A stretch of 64,000 bases of DNA from Cryptomeria japonica (GCF_030272615.1 NC_081411.1:153811971-153875970); one strand, 5' to 3'. Shown: positions 34,866 through 47,337, numbered from the stretch's first letter. Notes: generated from the sequence alone by a model not told the origin. Numbers and translations: made by a program.

Positions 34866-35182
34866 GGCATTGATGGCAACACTTAGGAAAATAAAATTTT
34901 GACATCTAAGTGTTTTACAACAAAATCATGCCATTAGAAAAATTGCTCCCCCTAAGCATATACATTATCCCTTTAACAATACAATGTATAACTATTTTGC
35001 ACATAGAGATATCAGAGCATACATCAAAATTTTAAATACCAGATACTTCTCCTTAGAATACTTCTCCCCCTTTGCCAACAATGACAAAGTACAGCTGAAC
35101 AACCCCTGTTTTCATTTGGTATTAAAATAATAAAAGTTTATGACAATAAGGAATAAAACTTGTCAAAAACAGATTTAAAGTC
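34866..35182 (-). other. 3' untranslated interior of copy 3
   Basis: Non-coding stretch between the end of ORF2 and the polypurine tract. It contains CTCCCCCTTTGCCAACAATG on plus, a diverged second polypurine-like block. Confidence 0.5.
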
Positions 35183-38100
35183 CTACAAGAATTGTTTCAT
35201 AGATAAAGACCAGGACTCAAGTAGGGAGGTGGCTACTTCTTTCTTTGTCTGCATCAGGGAGACCTGTTCTTCCATGGTGTCAATTGTGCTCATCTCCTGT
35301 GTCATTGTTAAAGCATCCATATTTAGATAGCACTTCTGAAGAATTTGCAGATGTGGGAGTAGAACCAGTTGTAGCTCCTGCAAATCTCGAGACCGGGTGC
35401 TGATCTCATGCTCCATTTTTGTTGTCTGGATGTGAAACCGGTGAACGGTTTGCCCATAAGTTGTAAAAGAGTCATATGGCAGCTTGAAGGTACTCATATA
35501 CAACTGCAAATCAGATTGAAGCTTTTGCTTTTGTACTTCTGCAAATCAGATTGAAACTTTTGCTTTTGTGCAAGCACATCGTCACAAAATATATGGGGTT
35601 GGAAAATCTTGCTAAGTAGAAGATTCCCCTCATCCAGAGCGTCCCTTATATCATTTTGTGCTTTCTGGAGTTCAGACTGGAGCCCATTTAACTTCTTCAC
35701 TAGAGCAATATTTAGAGCCTTTTGATGCTCTTTCTTAGCATTTGGCTCTGCTACCTCTTCTAAGCTCTACACTTGATCATCTACTACTATGTATAGGAGC
35801 TTTAGTTGTGCCAATGATGAGTCGATACTGGGGAGGTTTGTACCAGGTAACAAACCGGTAAGAGTGTCCACCACAGCTTGGATCACATCTTCCTCCTTCT
35901 TCCTCCTTAACACCTCAAGGCATTCTTGAGCAACCTTGATGCTTTACAGTAGCTCCATTTCACTTGCAGACTGGAGGTCAATGGGACTAGTAAGGTCAGT
36001 TGGTCTGGCTTGACTACCGGTTTCCTTAGGTGTCTCCATCTGTGTGCTCTTTGCTGCTTCTCCTGCCTTGTCCTCCTTTGTTTTCTTCTTTGCCGCTTTT
36101 CTTCTCTTTTCCTCTTCCTTCTCTTCCTCCTTCCTTTTCTCTATTTCCTTCCGCTTCTCCTCTTCCTTATCTTCCTCTTCCTTCTTCTTTTTTGCTTCCT
36201 TTCGCTTTTCTTCTTCCTTTCTCTTTTTCTCATCCTCTTCCTCTTTCTTCTTCTTCTCCTCTTCATCTTTCTTCTCCTCCGCTTGCTTCTTTGCTTCCTC
36301 CTTTTTGTCCTCAGTTTCCTTTTGCTTTATTTCCTGTTTTGCCTAATTCTCATGTCCTGTAGCTTCCAATAGTGTAACCTGAGCAATATCTTCTCCATCT
36401 AGAGCATCGACATCAATAGTGTCGATCGGTTCAGAAATCGGATTTCCTTCATCATCAAACACTTCATCCGGTTTAGTTATTGTCGGTTATTGATCAACCT
36501 TCATGTTGGCTTTAGCCACTCTATGCATCTTCAGAGCTTCTAGAGCAAGGGTGTGTGTATTCTTGAGCACTTCTTTACCCTTCCCTTCCAATAACAGGAG
36601 TCTTCTTCTTTTGTATTTATTAATTACTTCAAATAGTTCTGAATTTGATACATCAGGAAATTGTTTAGCAAAAACGTTTTCTCTCATTTCCTGTTCCTGC
36701 TCTATGGAAATGCGCCATTTATTGTCTAAGGATTTATACAAAGAATCTGGTGTCTCAAATCTAATTTCTAAAGGTGGTCATTAACACATAAATACTGAAT
36801 TATTTCTTTTTCAACCGCTTCCTTTTCATCATCATTAAAGTCATCAAAACAATCAATCAAATCATTCAACACTTTTCTCCTAATGTTTTTGATAGTTCTT
36901 TGACAATGTGTCAAAGGTTTGTAGGAGGAGATGTCAATATTTACTGGTGTCAATGATGTCGGTTCATTCTTTGTCTTTTTTTTTGCTTGACGTGTCTTCT
37001 TTGGTTTTTCCTCAGACACAGTTTCTTCTGAGTCTCGAGAGGTATTCCTTGTCTTCCTCTTTCTCTCAAACACTTTAGCAAGTGCCGCTTCAGGTTTCTT
37101 TTTAGCCGGTGACCGCTTGGTCACTATAGGACTGGCTGTAGTAGTCGGTGCCGATGCTAAAGGCACTATTTTTGCCTTCTTCACTGAAGGTTCTTTTCCT
37201 TTCTTTGCTGAGGGTTCCTCAACTATTGTTATCCTTTCTAGGTAGGTGCCGGTTCTTTTTGCCTTTGGATCAAATGGTGAGGCAATAAGGGTAGAGGCAT
37301 ATCCTTCCAGCATATCATTCATTACCTCATAGCCCATAGGCTCCACTTCCTCCTGTCTAGGCTCAACAGCCTCCATTATGCATTGATCCACTTTAATGGT
37401 GAAACAGATATCATCTTCATATTTCTTGACAATATCACCTGATATTCTCACCCTCTGACTTATTTTGCATCTGAACTCATCAAAGTACTTGTTCAGAACT
37501 TCAGGGTAGCCGGTTCCAACTACTTGAATGCTTTCCTTGATTTGCTTGGTTACCAGTTGGTCAGCTGACCACTGGACATCACCAACTCCTGGAAAGTAGC
37601 CTTGGAAGTAAAAGAATAACCCAACCAGTAGTTGTCCAAACTTGAACCTCAATGCATTATCCTGTTTGATTGATTTCAGATTCAATAGGAGTTGCCTTTG
37701 CATACCGGTGCATAGGTCAAATGATGCATACTCCTTGATCATCCGGTAAGCGACATTTACCACCGCAGCAGATACAGAGTTAATTCTGCTAGCTGAGAAC
37801 GTCCGGTATCCAATCACCATACATGAATATTTCACCAGATCGTCCTTGATAGAATTGATGGTCATACCTCGTGAGTCGCTCATTGAACCGATGAGCTTGG
37901 ACATTTCAATTTTGCTTACCATCCTTAGGGTTGGTACTTCCCCTGTATTGCAGAAACTGGTGACGGTATGAATTGCTTGTGGTGTTATATCATGCATTCT
38001 TTCCAGTTACATCTTGTCACCATGAACTCTGCTCAGAATGATCCTAATATGATCATCTGTGAAATCCTCCAGGAAATAAACAACATTGTGGAGCTTCTTC

Positions 38101-38339
38101 TTCTCCAAGATACTATACTTTGGTTTGATCTTTTTATCTTGTTCACAAATTAAACCTAGCTGCAAGTGAATTGCTAGAGACCATAGGTCTTCGATTTTAC
38201 AATCTATGTAATCTAAGATTCCTTCTTCTACTATCACATCGGCTGGAACTTGTGATAGGGCATTATATCTAGACTTGTGTTGAATAAAGCTTGTTGAATC
38301 TACAGATGTACTAGAGCTAGTATGGGATGCAGAAGCCAT
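35183..38339 (-). pseudogene. Giant ORF2, copy 3, decayed
   Basis: Start ATG at 38337-38339 (MASASHTSSSTSVDSTSF). An in-frame TAA near 38007 replaces the Tyr of DKMYLE seen in copy 1; the frame is then open to 36768, followed by several shifts and stops. The N-terminal domain (about 400 residues) aligns with copies 1 and 2 (GMTINSIKDDLVKY, FKFGQLLVGLFFYFQGYFPG, LNKYFDEFRCKI). It is followed by a basic region (KRSPAKKKPEAALAKVFERK), a second helical domain and, at about 36345-36020, a Lys/Glu-only low-complexity tract. Unknown function; no RT, integrase or protease motif. The C-terminal half is less conserved than the N-terminal domain. Confidence 0.75.
36020..36345 (-). repeat. Lys/Glu-coding low-complexity tract in ORF2 copy 3
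   Basis: The minus strand is a purine-rich run of AAG/GAG/GAA codons giving a long charged helix. On plus it appears as a pyrimidine-rich CTT/TCC tract that creates three overlapping spurious ORFs. Confidence 0.85.
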
Positions 38340-38784
38340 GATAGAAACTGAAAAACTCAAAAAATACCTTTCAAAAATCATGAATTTAGGGTTTTCAGAT
38401 TCTTCTCCACCTCACACTCCATCGCTTGCAGAATCATCGCTTTGCATTCTTCACTTGACCGTTTGCAATTTGAATTGAATCTCCTTCAAGGTTCCTTAAA
38501 TTCTCAGAATCGCAACACAAATCACTTTGTCATCGCTCTGCACTCGAAAACCTCCTTTGCTTCGAAAATTGATAGTGAGAAATGATTTTAAAAATCCTTT
38601 TAAACGTATTCCTCACCTATCGCAATTAATTCTCCACCATTAGGGCGTAAACCCTAATTTGCCTTTTACCATTTCCAGTCTTTTGCCTATTGATAGGTAT
38701 CGTATACCAGTTAAGGTCTTTTATCGGTGTAAACCGGGGGTTCAAAAAATTTTGCCGTTTGCTCCCCCTAAGCTTTTCTGAAGC

Positions 38785-40062
38785 TTAGTTTGCCAGTTCC
38801 ATGATTTCCACACTAGGTGCAAAAATTGGTTCCTCTTGTAACACCGCTGGTTTATTCTTCCAGGTTTTGTTCATGTCCACTTGAACAGTGTCAACATCAA
38901 TGTTTCCTTCCAAAGTGACCGGTATATCATCAGATATGTTCTTTCTTGGTCTACAGAATTTGGCAATGTGACCCGGTTTGTTGCAGTGATAGCAGACCAA
39001 TCCAGGTGCTCTCCAAGGTCCATTATTCATGTTGTCATTCTTCCTTCTACATGTTACAGCAGTGTGACCATGACCATGATAGACCATACAGTTTTCTCTC
39101 CATCTAGTTGCCACTTGATAGCCACCGCTTCTTGACTGATGATTGAAAGCATTAAACCGGTTGTGATTCTAGTTCACAAAAGGTTCAGGACCAACTCCTT
39201 GGGTCCTCTGAGGATATCTACCAATGTTGTTCATAACTGACCTACATTCAGATGCTCTATGCCCATACTTGTTGCATGCATAACAGTTACCATTAAATCT
39301 ATAGGATCTAGGCTTATCATTTAGGAAATAAGGAAAATTGTTGTAAGCCTTACTCCTACACACATTTGCAGTATGTCCTTCTTTAAGATAGTTAAAGAAA
39401 ATAGGTTTAAACTTTTGCTTACCTTTATCCTTTGATGTCGGTTGTTTCTTTGATGTTCCAACATTTGTACCAGAGGTCTCACCTTCCTCATGACCAAAAT
39501 AACCAAGTCCATTGGTATTCTTAATCGGTTTGGTAGATTCAAGCTTTTTCTCTAGCTTGACAGTACTCTTGTTGAACTTAGCAAGTATTTCCTTTGACTC
39601 AGAGAGTTCTTTGGAAATAGCAGCATTTGTTTCCATCAGGTTTTCATTCTCAGAGATGGCAATGTTCAATTCTACTTGCATGTCTTCCTTTTCCACTTTT
39701 CTCACATGGAGTTGAGTAGTTAGGGCACTGATCTCTTGCTTCAGCTTGGAGTTTTCATGATCTTTGTCTTTGACCGGATCTTCAGCTTTCCTCTGATTCT
39801 CAATCTCTTGACACATTCGAATGGTTAGTCCTTCCAATTCCTTTCTCAGGTTGGAATTGGATTCATTCAGCTTTTCTACTTCTTAAATCAGGGCTTCCAT
39901 GTTCGCTTCATCAGAGGAACTATTTTTAGATAGCTCCATCAGCTTTTCTGCATGTTCTCTCCTTTTTGCTTGAGATGCCTTGTATTTGACCATAAGATCA
40001 TCATAGGCTTGCTCAGACTGAGCGAGTCGATGAGTAAGTTCCCTCAATGTGTATTCCCCCAT
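38785..40062 (-). pseudogene. Gag-like coiled-coil / CCHC gene, copy 3 (two nonsense breaks)
   Basis: The start equivalent to copy 1 is ATG 40060-40062 (MGEYTLRELTHRL). An in-frame stop near 39882 (after SSSDEANMEALI) and another near 39168 (after GPEPFVN) break the frame. Knuckles: FFNYLKEGHTANVC (both first Cys lost), CYACNKYGHRASEC, YMVYHGHGHTAVTC (both first Cys are Tyr, as in copy 1) and CYHCNKPGHIAKFC. It ends with VEIMELAN, parallel to copy 1's VEVTKLAN. Confidence 0.85.
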
Positions 40063-40097
40063 ATCTCTTTCCAAGTGGTTAAACTTATAGAAAGGTA

Positions 40098-40110
40098 GGC
40101 TCTGATACTA
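40098..40110 (-). other. Primer binding site, copy 3 (one mismatch)
   Basis: Minus-strand TAGTATCAGAGCC. The second base has mutated relative to TGGTATCAGAGCC in copy 1. Confidence 0.85.
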
Positions 40111-40112
40111 AT

Positions 40113-41268
40113 TGATGAATACTAAGAGGGGGGGTGAATTAGTATGCCAAAAATCTCTGCACTTAAACACTTTGCAAGACTAATAGTAAACCGGTAAAAC
40201 AGTTTAGCAAACAAACCAGTTAGAACACATGCAAACCAAATAGAAAATAATTCATTCACCCACAAAAGCACAAACACCATAACACATGAGATTTTGACGT
40301 GGAAACTCAAATGGGAAAAACCACGGTGAGATGGAACTCACAAGTAACTATCTGCAGAATAGGAACTAGACCGGTTAAGGTCTTACAATGTTCTTTACTA
40401 GAACAGATCCTGTTAGGAATCTCAATCTCTATTAGGAGATAAGTCCAATTAAAGACTACCTTGCTAGAGGATTTTAGATCCACAGATGTGAACCACCTTG
40501 TTAGAGGATTTACAAAAGGCTTTTGGGCCTACCCGGTTAAGGGCTACAGACATGTCAAAGATGTGAGTAATCAACAAGTGACTGATCTAGCAAATAGCAC
40601 AGATTGCTTGATTAAATCCTTGATAGCTCTTTTCTAATGCATTCCACCATTACTTCAGTCTTCTACACATTCATACTCTCTCTGAATCCTCAACCACCTT
40701 AAACACTAGCAATAATATCAACTTCACCAATAGCAACAACAACATCAACAACCTAAAACCCTAGACATGATGTCCTTATAAAGGAATCTGATTTCATGTC
40801 GGTCCAATAGGATTACATTACAACTTCCTAGGTTCAATGAACTTGGACATACTTGGTAAGATGACACAAAAAGCACCTTTAAAGTGTCGGCACTATCAAA
40901 CAATCGGTGGATGGTAACTTATCACAAAATGTCGGTTGGTAACTCATCACAGAGTATTACCGATTCATACAAAATACCAGTTCAAACAAAATGCTGGTTG
41001 CCGGTTTGACAAAATGAAGATTGGGAAATATGTGTTTTGTCACTTTGATCCTTCGTGCCACTTGAGATCCTCGAATTGCTTGGGGTTAACATACCGCTTC
41101 AAATCGGTAAACACTTTCTGCAAAACACCGATAGTCTAAGGACTATAATGCATCATACCGGTTGGAACATGTACCGGTTGAGCTTTAACTAATACATACA
41201 AAAATGATCTCAATGCAAGTGTGTGTCCATCAATGACAATCACATCATGAACATCAAAAATGCCAACA
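40113..41268 (-). mobile_element. 5' LTR of copy 3
   Basis: 1156 bp, TGTTGGCATTTTTGATG...TTCATCA on minus. Very similar to 33694-34853 and 5913-7097, with many CCGGTT words. The small plus frames at 40936 and 34521 are the same LTR shadow seen three times. Confidence 0.92.
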
Positions 41269-41273
41269 CATCT

Positions 41274-43947
41274 CCCTAATTCTTAGTTTACATGTTTGAA
41301 CTAGTGGATCTCATTTAAACCACACCAAACATTTTGGTGAACTTGACACTTTTAACATTTTGCATATTTTTGATTTGGTGCTTTCAAATCTGATTTTTCA
41401 CTATGAAATTTACAAAATCTGAATTGTTTGCACTTTCACATGCTATTACATTATTTATTAGTTATATTTACCAAACAATGTGTTGTATGATGGATTGTTT
41501 CACTTCATGTTGCTTGCATTTGTTCAAAGAACTCTAATTTATTGTATTATGAGGATTTCAAAGATGTTTTCCACATTAATTTCATTTCTTAAAGCTTTCA
41601 TAGACACTTCATGTTTCTATATATGATGACATTTTTAAAGAGAATAATGGAGTATTTGGATTACATTAAATCTTTAGTTGATGTTTCAAATGGTACCTTT
41701 CATAATCCTCCTAGAGATGATATTGAAATGAATCATACTTGTACCTTTCCTAGAGTATCTCTTATTCATGAGGAAATAGTTAACAGTTTGGTCAACAATC
41801 TCTCCAATGGAGATGGAACATTGAAGAGTAATGTCGAATCCTTGTCTCACAAGGATACTTTGGTGCAAGAGGGACAAGCTAAAAATCAATTTCCCAACAC
41901 TTCTATCATTTTGGATCCTTCTTATTCTCCAATAACTTATCTTAGATAACAACATGTTTTGATACAAGATGATGTTATACATTTCCTTCATGATATTTCA
42001 CCTAACATGACATTGGGTAGAAATGAAGCTTTAAATTATGAGAACACTTCTTCCCAACTTAACAAATCAGACATTAATAATATTGATAGTGTATGCGGGA
42101 AAAGTGGGTTGATAAAACTCAATATGTGAAAATATTGCTAGATACTAGTCCACACACACACACAGGACTTCTTGATGCAAGCTATGGAGTAATAACGTAT
42201 TACTCAGCTTCCGAAGGAGGGTCCCATGGTTCTCTATCTCACAATGTCCCTCAAACCAATGTTTTTGCTCTCAGATCACTGAGCAAAATGGTTTAAGGAT
42301 GGCAAATGCAAGAACGAGGGATGCTTTGATAATTTTTAGTATGAGATGTATTCTAAGCTATGCATGATTCTAGAAAGCAATAAACTAAATGATAAGATGA
42401 CAAGATTAGTATGAATATTATCCTAACATGATATATTTAGTCTATGATTGAGCTAAAATGATAAAGAAATTATTCTAAACATGCATATTTAGTCTACTTC
42501 CTGATTTAAAGAGAGGCTAAATGATGAGCATATATGAAATGAAAGCTTGAATATATTTGAGCATAAGTGTGATGCTACAAATTTGAAGGATGATTGTTAA
42601 AAATGGGGAAATGAGAGCTCTATTTATAGCACAAACAGGGCAATGGATGGTCAAGATTGAAAGGTTTAATCAAGGGCCAAGTTTGAAAGTTGGGGATCCA
42701 TGTGCACAATTGGCACCAATGAAATGGTGACAAGTGTCAACATAGGGTTGGGTTGAGAGAAGGGGTTGGAGGCATTAAAGGCCTGAGAAGACCTCATGGT
42801 TATCTAGAGGCTAAGGGTCAAGTCTAAGTTAGGCTTACCCACTGGATTAAGAGTTAATCCAAGGATAAACCTTTGTGCAAATGATTAAGAGATAATCATG
42901 GTCAAAGCATTAAAGTCCTGATGAGACCTTTGGGTTGGGTGAAGGTTGAGTCAAAACAAATGTTTTAACCATGTAGGAGGGTTTGAGTTTACCATTAATG
43001 GTTATTGGAGACTTTGGGGATTAAGTGGTTGAAGGTTGAAAGCCTTCAATGGTTATCAAAGACTTTGAGCCATTTAGTGGTTGAAGGTTCAAAGCCTTTA
43101 ATGGTTATCAAAGACTTTGAGGGTTTGAGAAGTGACTTCCCTTTGCTTAGGGATGTGACAAAGTTTAGAAGAGGGGTTAGGTTAATTAGAAGTGATTAGA
43201 AGATTCTAGAAGGGATTAGAAAGGGGTTTAGGATTTAATTGAAATAATTTAATTCAATTTGGTTGCCATTTGGGGAAATTTAAATAAATTAGATTTATTC
43301 AATTTAGGATAACTATTTAATTAAATTTGAATTTAATTAAAAGTGGATAGGGGGAATTTAATTGAATAAAATGATTTATTCATTAAATGGTATAGTGAAT
43401 TTAATTTAAATAAATTGAGTAATTTACTTAATTAAATAGAAGAATGTGGATAATTTTAATTAAATTGGATTTAATCACATAGAGAAATGAACATAAAATA
43501 TTCATTTAGGAATATGGTCATTTTTATACGTCTACAGATAGAAATAAGAATCTTCCTACAAAAATCCATCCCCCTTCATGTATTCATCCCTTTGAACCTT
43601 CAAAGTATACTTACACAACAAACTTTATTGTGGTATATAATGAGAGTCCTTCACAATTGAAAACACTTTATGAGATTGGCTATGAGATAATTTCTTAAAA
43701 AAGATATAGTGGACAAGGTCTTAGAAATATGGAACAAGGAATAGAGGTCCCTATAATACCTCCTTCACAATGCACAAGAGAAGGTGTAAGATTTCATCCC
43801 CCTCCCTTATCAATTATTTTACCAAAACCTAGTCATCCTATCCCACAAGAAGCACATCCTATCTATGTCGATATTGATTTGAACCTAGCAAAGAGAATAT
43901 TTTGGAGGCTTAAACATGATAAAAAATTACTTAAATTTCACTCATAA
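41274..43947 (+). pseudogene. Gypsy internal coding remnant with G-patch-like segment, split by a solo LTR
   Basis: An open stretch runs from about 41611 with an in-frame stop at 41947. It continues to NNID at 42089, is interrupted by the solo LTR 42090-43536, and resumes in the same frame (RNKNLPTKIHPPSCIHPF). It then reads PSQLKTLYEIGYEII, a stop near 43696, and KRYSGQGLRNMEQGIEVPII, matching the G-patch-like block in some plant Gypsy polyproteins. A decayed zinc-finger-like segment FLFHHSYSHSIVNCRAFKEF follows at about 43987-44047. No RT or integrase follows. Belongs with the leader at 32640-33693. Confidence 0.6.
42090..43536 (-). mobile_element. Solo LTR (1447 bp) in Gypsy coding remnant
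   Basis: Minus-strand TGTAGACGTATAAAAATGACC (43536) to a TACA end at 42090. Perfect target duplication GATAG (42085-42089 and 43537-43541). Removing the LTR plus one TSD restores the reading frame across the junction. No internal sequence or second LTR is attached, so it is a product of LTR-LTR recombination. It shares U3 with the LTR at the window start, including the TATA box (minus GCTATAAATAGAG, about 42622) and the AACCTTCAACCAC repeats. Confidence 0.93.
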
Positions 43948-46408
43948 AATTCACAAAAAACTCCAAGAAAAATGATGGTAGTGCATTTTTTTCTCTTTCA
44001 TCATAGTTATTCGCATTCTATTGTTAATTGTAGAGCTTTTAAAGAATTTGTTCAAGATTTATATGATACCTAACTCTTGTTCATATTACACCTAATGTTG
44101 ATCTTTTTCTAAATCCTAATTTGAAAGTAGTTGATAGGACTCTTGTTCAGATTACAAGATTTATATGATAGGAATCTTGTTTTATAAGATTTATATGATC
44201 AGACTCTGTTCATATTACACCTAATGTTAAATTTTTTTTATCCTTCTTTTCTAAGGATTCACTTTTCCTTTGTTGAGTTACATCTTTTATAAGGATATCC
44301 TTTCTTGCATAGAATTTTTTTGCCTTTATGAGGATTCTAGCCATTCTTGGAGGTGTGTCTAGTGAAGATCTCTTCCTTGGTTGAAAGTATTTTTTTTTAT
44401 ATAAATGATCTCTCCTTGGTGTAAAAAGTGTACAATCCTTCATCTAAAACCCTCTTTCCTAGCAATCAGGAATGTGTGTATTCTTGGTCTCCTTTCCCCC
44501 CTTGGTTGAAGATGTTATTTTTGTTAAAGATATCCTATTGGAGGTAGATATCTTTGTGACAAAGATTTATTCATCCTTCCTTGTTAATCATGTACCCCTC
44601 AAAAGGATCCCTTTAGACAGATATCTATTTTACAACTATCTCTTCCCCACTTAAAAGAGTTGTGTACTCCTTATAGCTTGGAATGCATGTTCATTGTTAC
44701 TATGTAGGGGGAAAAGCGAGACTAAGTATGGAAACCCTAATCTCACTCTTATACACACTCACGAAATACAAAAGAACCTAGGGAGGTGACACACTTCAGG
44801 CTACTTCTTGTGTGGAAGAGAGAGTTGAGGATCACCTCTTAGTTTTTCTATTCCTTTGTTGTAAATGAGAGAGGAATGATTCAAATATGAAATCTAACCT
44901 AGGATGCATGTAAGCAAGCAAACCATAATCTGGAAATGTAGATCAAAAGACAACTGATATACTGTTTAAAAGTATAGATTAGGAGGAAAAATAAGAGGTG
45001 CAGCTATGTCTAAAATCTGAGAAGAAATTTCTAGGACCAGGGTGCCACACCACTGTCCTGATTCTGCAAGTCTTGAGTTGCAACTAACAAGATAGGTTAT
45101 GAAGCCTGCAAGACTCTATTCTGCCAAATCCTATTGGCAGAGGGCAGGACCATGGCATCATGCCCCTGTCCTAGGTAGGACCAGGGCACCACACCCATGT
45201 CCTTAGGGTTTTTGATGAAATCTGTACCCAAAAACTCTCTGTGTGCTCTTCTGGTCCTGAAACTTTCAACGACTCTCGGATCCAAACCTGTACCCGAAGC
45301 TACAAAATAAGGTTTTGGGTGGCTATATAGGGTTTTGCCTTAGTCAAACCCCTATTTTGGTGATTTTCACCTCAACAAATAGTTGATAATGTATTAAAAA
45401 TGTGTGTGCAAGATCCTTAAATGAAAGCAAACAATCTAGAGCAACCCTAAAGTGTAAACCCTAATTGCTTATAATTGACAAAGTAAATGCTCTAAATCCA
45501 TGATGCAAAGTGATCTAAAGCATGAATATGAATCAAAATGAAGCTCATATAAATACATGGAAACAACATGAAACCATATCCAACCGCAAGGGAGAGGTAC
45601 AATCCAATCTTCAGTCAATGATCTCTTATTGTTCTCCTGTATCTTCAAAAGCTCTCAATTGATGAAATGATGATTGATGAATGTTTGATGGATGAATGTT
45701 GAATGTTGTTGAAGAATTCAAAGATCTACTCTTTCACTACAAAGAAGGCTCTTTATGCTCCAAAAACCTTCTCTTAGATTCTTAGCCGAAGACCCCTTCA
45801 AATGAAGAAAGAGAGCTCTTAAGTATGAAACCCTAGATCTTAATTTCATGTCTAGGCTGACCTAGGATTTGAATTTCCCACCAATATTTTAGGGTCAAGC
45901 ATTATTATATCATAGGATTATGCTCGTGAAATTTTAGGACAAAAGTCGAGGACCATGTGCATTCCCGCCACGGTCTGACCAACTTTTTACCAAATTTTAA
46001 GGATCATTAGATATGATAATATTAGAGAGAATCCCACAGTTATAGCTAATTCCTAACTGTTTTGATATGTGATATCGGGCCTAAAAGATCAAAATAGAAC
46101 ATATTTAGGGTTTATGATTAAATGATTTATTGGAGGAATAAAATGGAAAGGGGAACACTTAAGGTAAAGGGCCCAACTTTATAACATGTAAAGTGATGAA
46201 ACATGACTTTAGATTTAATTAAATTAATTAATTAAATGCTTAAAGGGAAATTAGAAACGCAAGATGCAAGACACACTAAGGTGGGTGCTAACCTAAGTGT
46301 GAAATTGTACCACCCTAGCAAAGGTGTACAATTTACGACACTACAATTACTTAAAGGATATCTTAGGTTTGTGATGAAGGTGTTTATCCTTGTTGTGATC
46401 CCTATATA
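43948..46408. other. Gypsy-derived debris, no gene seen
   Basis: Apart from the zinc-finger-like remnant near 43987-44047 no coding motif is visible. At 45030-45210 three imperfect palindromic boxes of the form AGGACCAGGG...CCCATGTCCT occur. Short frames here have no domain. Confidence 0.45.
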
Positions 46409-46448
46409 CCTTAAGATATCAACATAGGGATATGGTGATATCTTAAGG
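46409..46448. repeat. Perfect 13-bp inverted repeat
   Basis: CCTTAAGATATCA and TGATATCTTAAGG are separated by 14 nt. It could fold as a hairpin or mark a small element; no flanking duplication was recognised. Confidence 0.8.
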
Positions 46449-46479
46449 CAGGGCATATGTGTGGCCTCTTTTTTTCTTG

Positions 46480-46706
46480 CATTAGTGCCACTGCAACACC
46501 AATTTTAGAGTTCCATTTTTATTTTTCCTTACAAACAACAAATTTTACTGCAATACCCATTTTGCAGTAGGATTTCCTTACAAACAACATATTTTTGCTC
46601 GGTTATCCTTGTCTTGTTTTCACTTCAACGCCCGTTTTGCAGTAGATTTCCTTATAAATAATAGGTTTTGTTTGGTTATCCTTATCTTGGTGTTACTATA
46701 ACACCC
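46480..46706 (+). repeat. About 88-bp diverged tandem repeats
   Basis: Recurrent blocks CCATTTTGCAGTAGGATTTCC, TTACAAACAACA and GGTTATCCTTGTCTTG in about 2.5 units. The last unit runs directly into the LTR-derived sequence at 46707 (ACCCATTTTGTTACAATTCTC). Confidence 0.75.
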
Positions 46707-47337
46707 ATTTTGTTACAATTCTCTATCACTTTTGATACTTAAAGAAATGAACTAACTAAACTTACAATCAAGAAGCACAAAGTCTTTCTTGAATGCAATT
46801 CTAACTAAGCTAATGATTACAAATGATAAGAAATTAAACTTGTAGCTCAAATTCTTCAAGTATAATTTCCCAGTCCCTTAAAACTACAAGTAATAGTAGC
46901 AATACAAAGCCTACCACTAATCACTTAACATCAGAAATTTTCCCAAATATATTGTTAGCTCAAAGTCTACTCAACACACTTGGAAATCTCTTTCAATAAC
47001 ATAGACAAATTCGCCACAAAATTCTAATATATATAAGAACGATTGTGAGAAATAAACATAGGAGTAATTCCAATCACAACCACAATCTTCTACTTCACTC
47101 AAAGTTTAGGTTTAATGGATTGCTTTCTTATATTACTTTGAATCCAATTTTACATCCAAAAAGCTCAAAGTCTTAGTTGGCACAAAATTTCGGCAGAGTT
47201 TTGTTAAGCATATTAAAGATTCAAATTTACAAATGAGGCTCCTCTATATATAGGAGAGAAATGGAGAAAAAGGTGGGCACAATTGACTAATTCAACTGCA
47301 TAGTCCCACTTGACTACAACTACAACATAAAGGGAAC
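46707..47337 (-). mobile_element. Partial LTR, partner of 50476-51404
   Basis: 631 bp nearly identical to 50678-51305 (TTGTTACAATTCTCTATCAC through AACATAAAGGGAAC). It lacks both outer portions, including the 107-bp terminal inverted repeats of the other copy. On the right it continues into the internal region with the palindrome array. Confidence 0.85.

Larger units (their letters stand above)
33694..41268 (-). mobile_element. Complete non-autonomous LTR retrotransposon, copy 3 (7575 bp)
   Basis: Minus orientation: 5' LTR 41268-40113, PBS, Gag-like pseudogene, ORF2 pseudogene, polypurine tract and 3' LTR 34853-33694. It is flanked by a perfect TSD CATCT (33689-33693 and 41269-41273) and inserted in Gypsy leader DNA. 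It is close to copy 1 in LTR, gag and ORF2. No pol domain is present anywhere inside. Confidence 0.95.

Noticed and set aside
36010-36372. Three overlapping plus-strand ORFs of Phe/Leu/Ser-rich, membrane-like protein
   Set aside because: They are the antisense of the Lys/Glu-rich tract of ORF2 copy 3; a low-complexity artefact.
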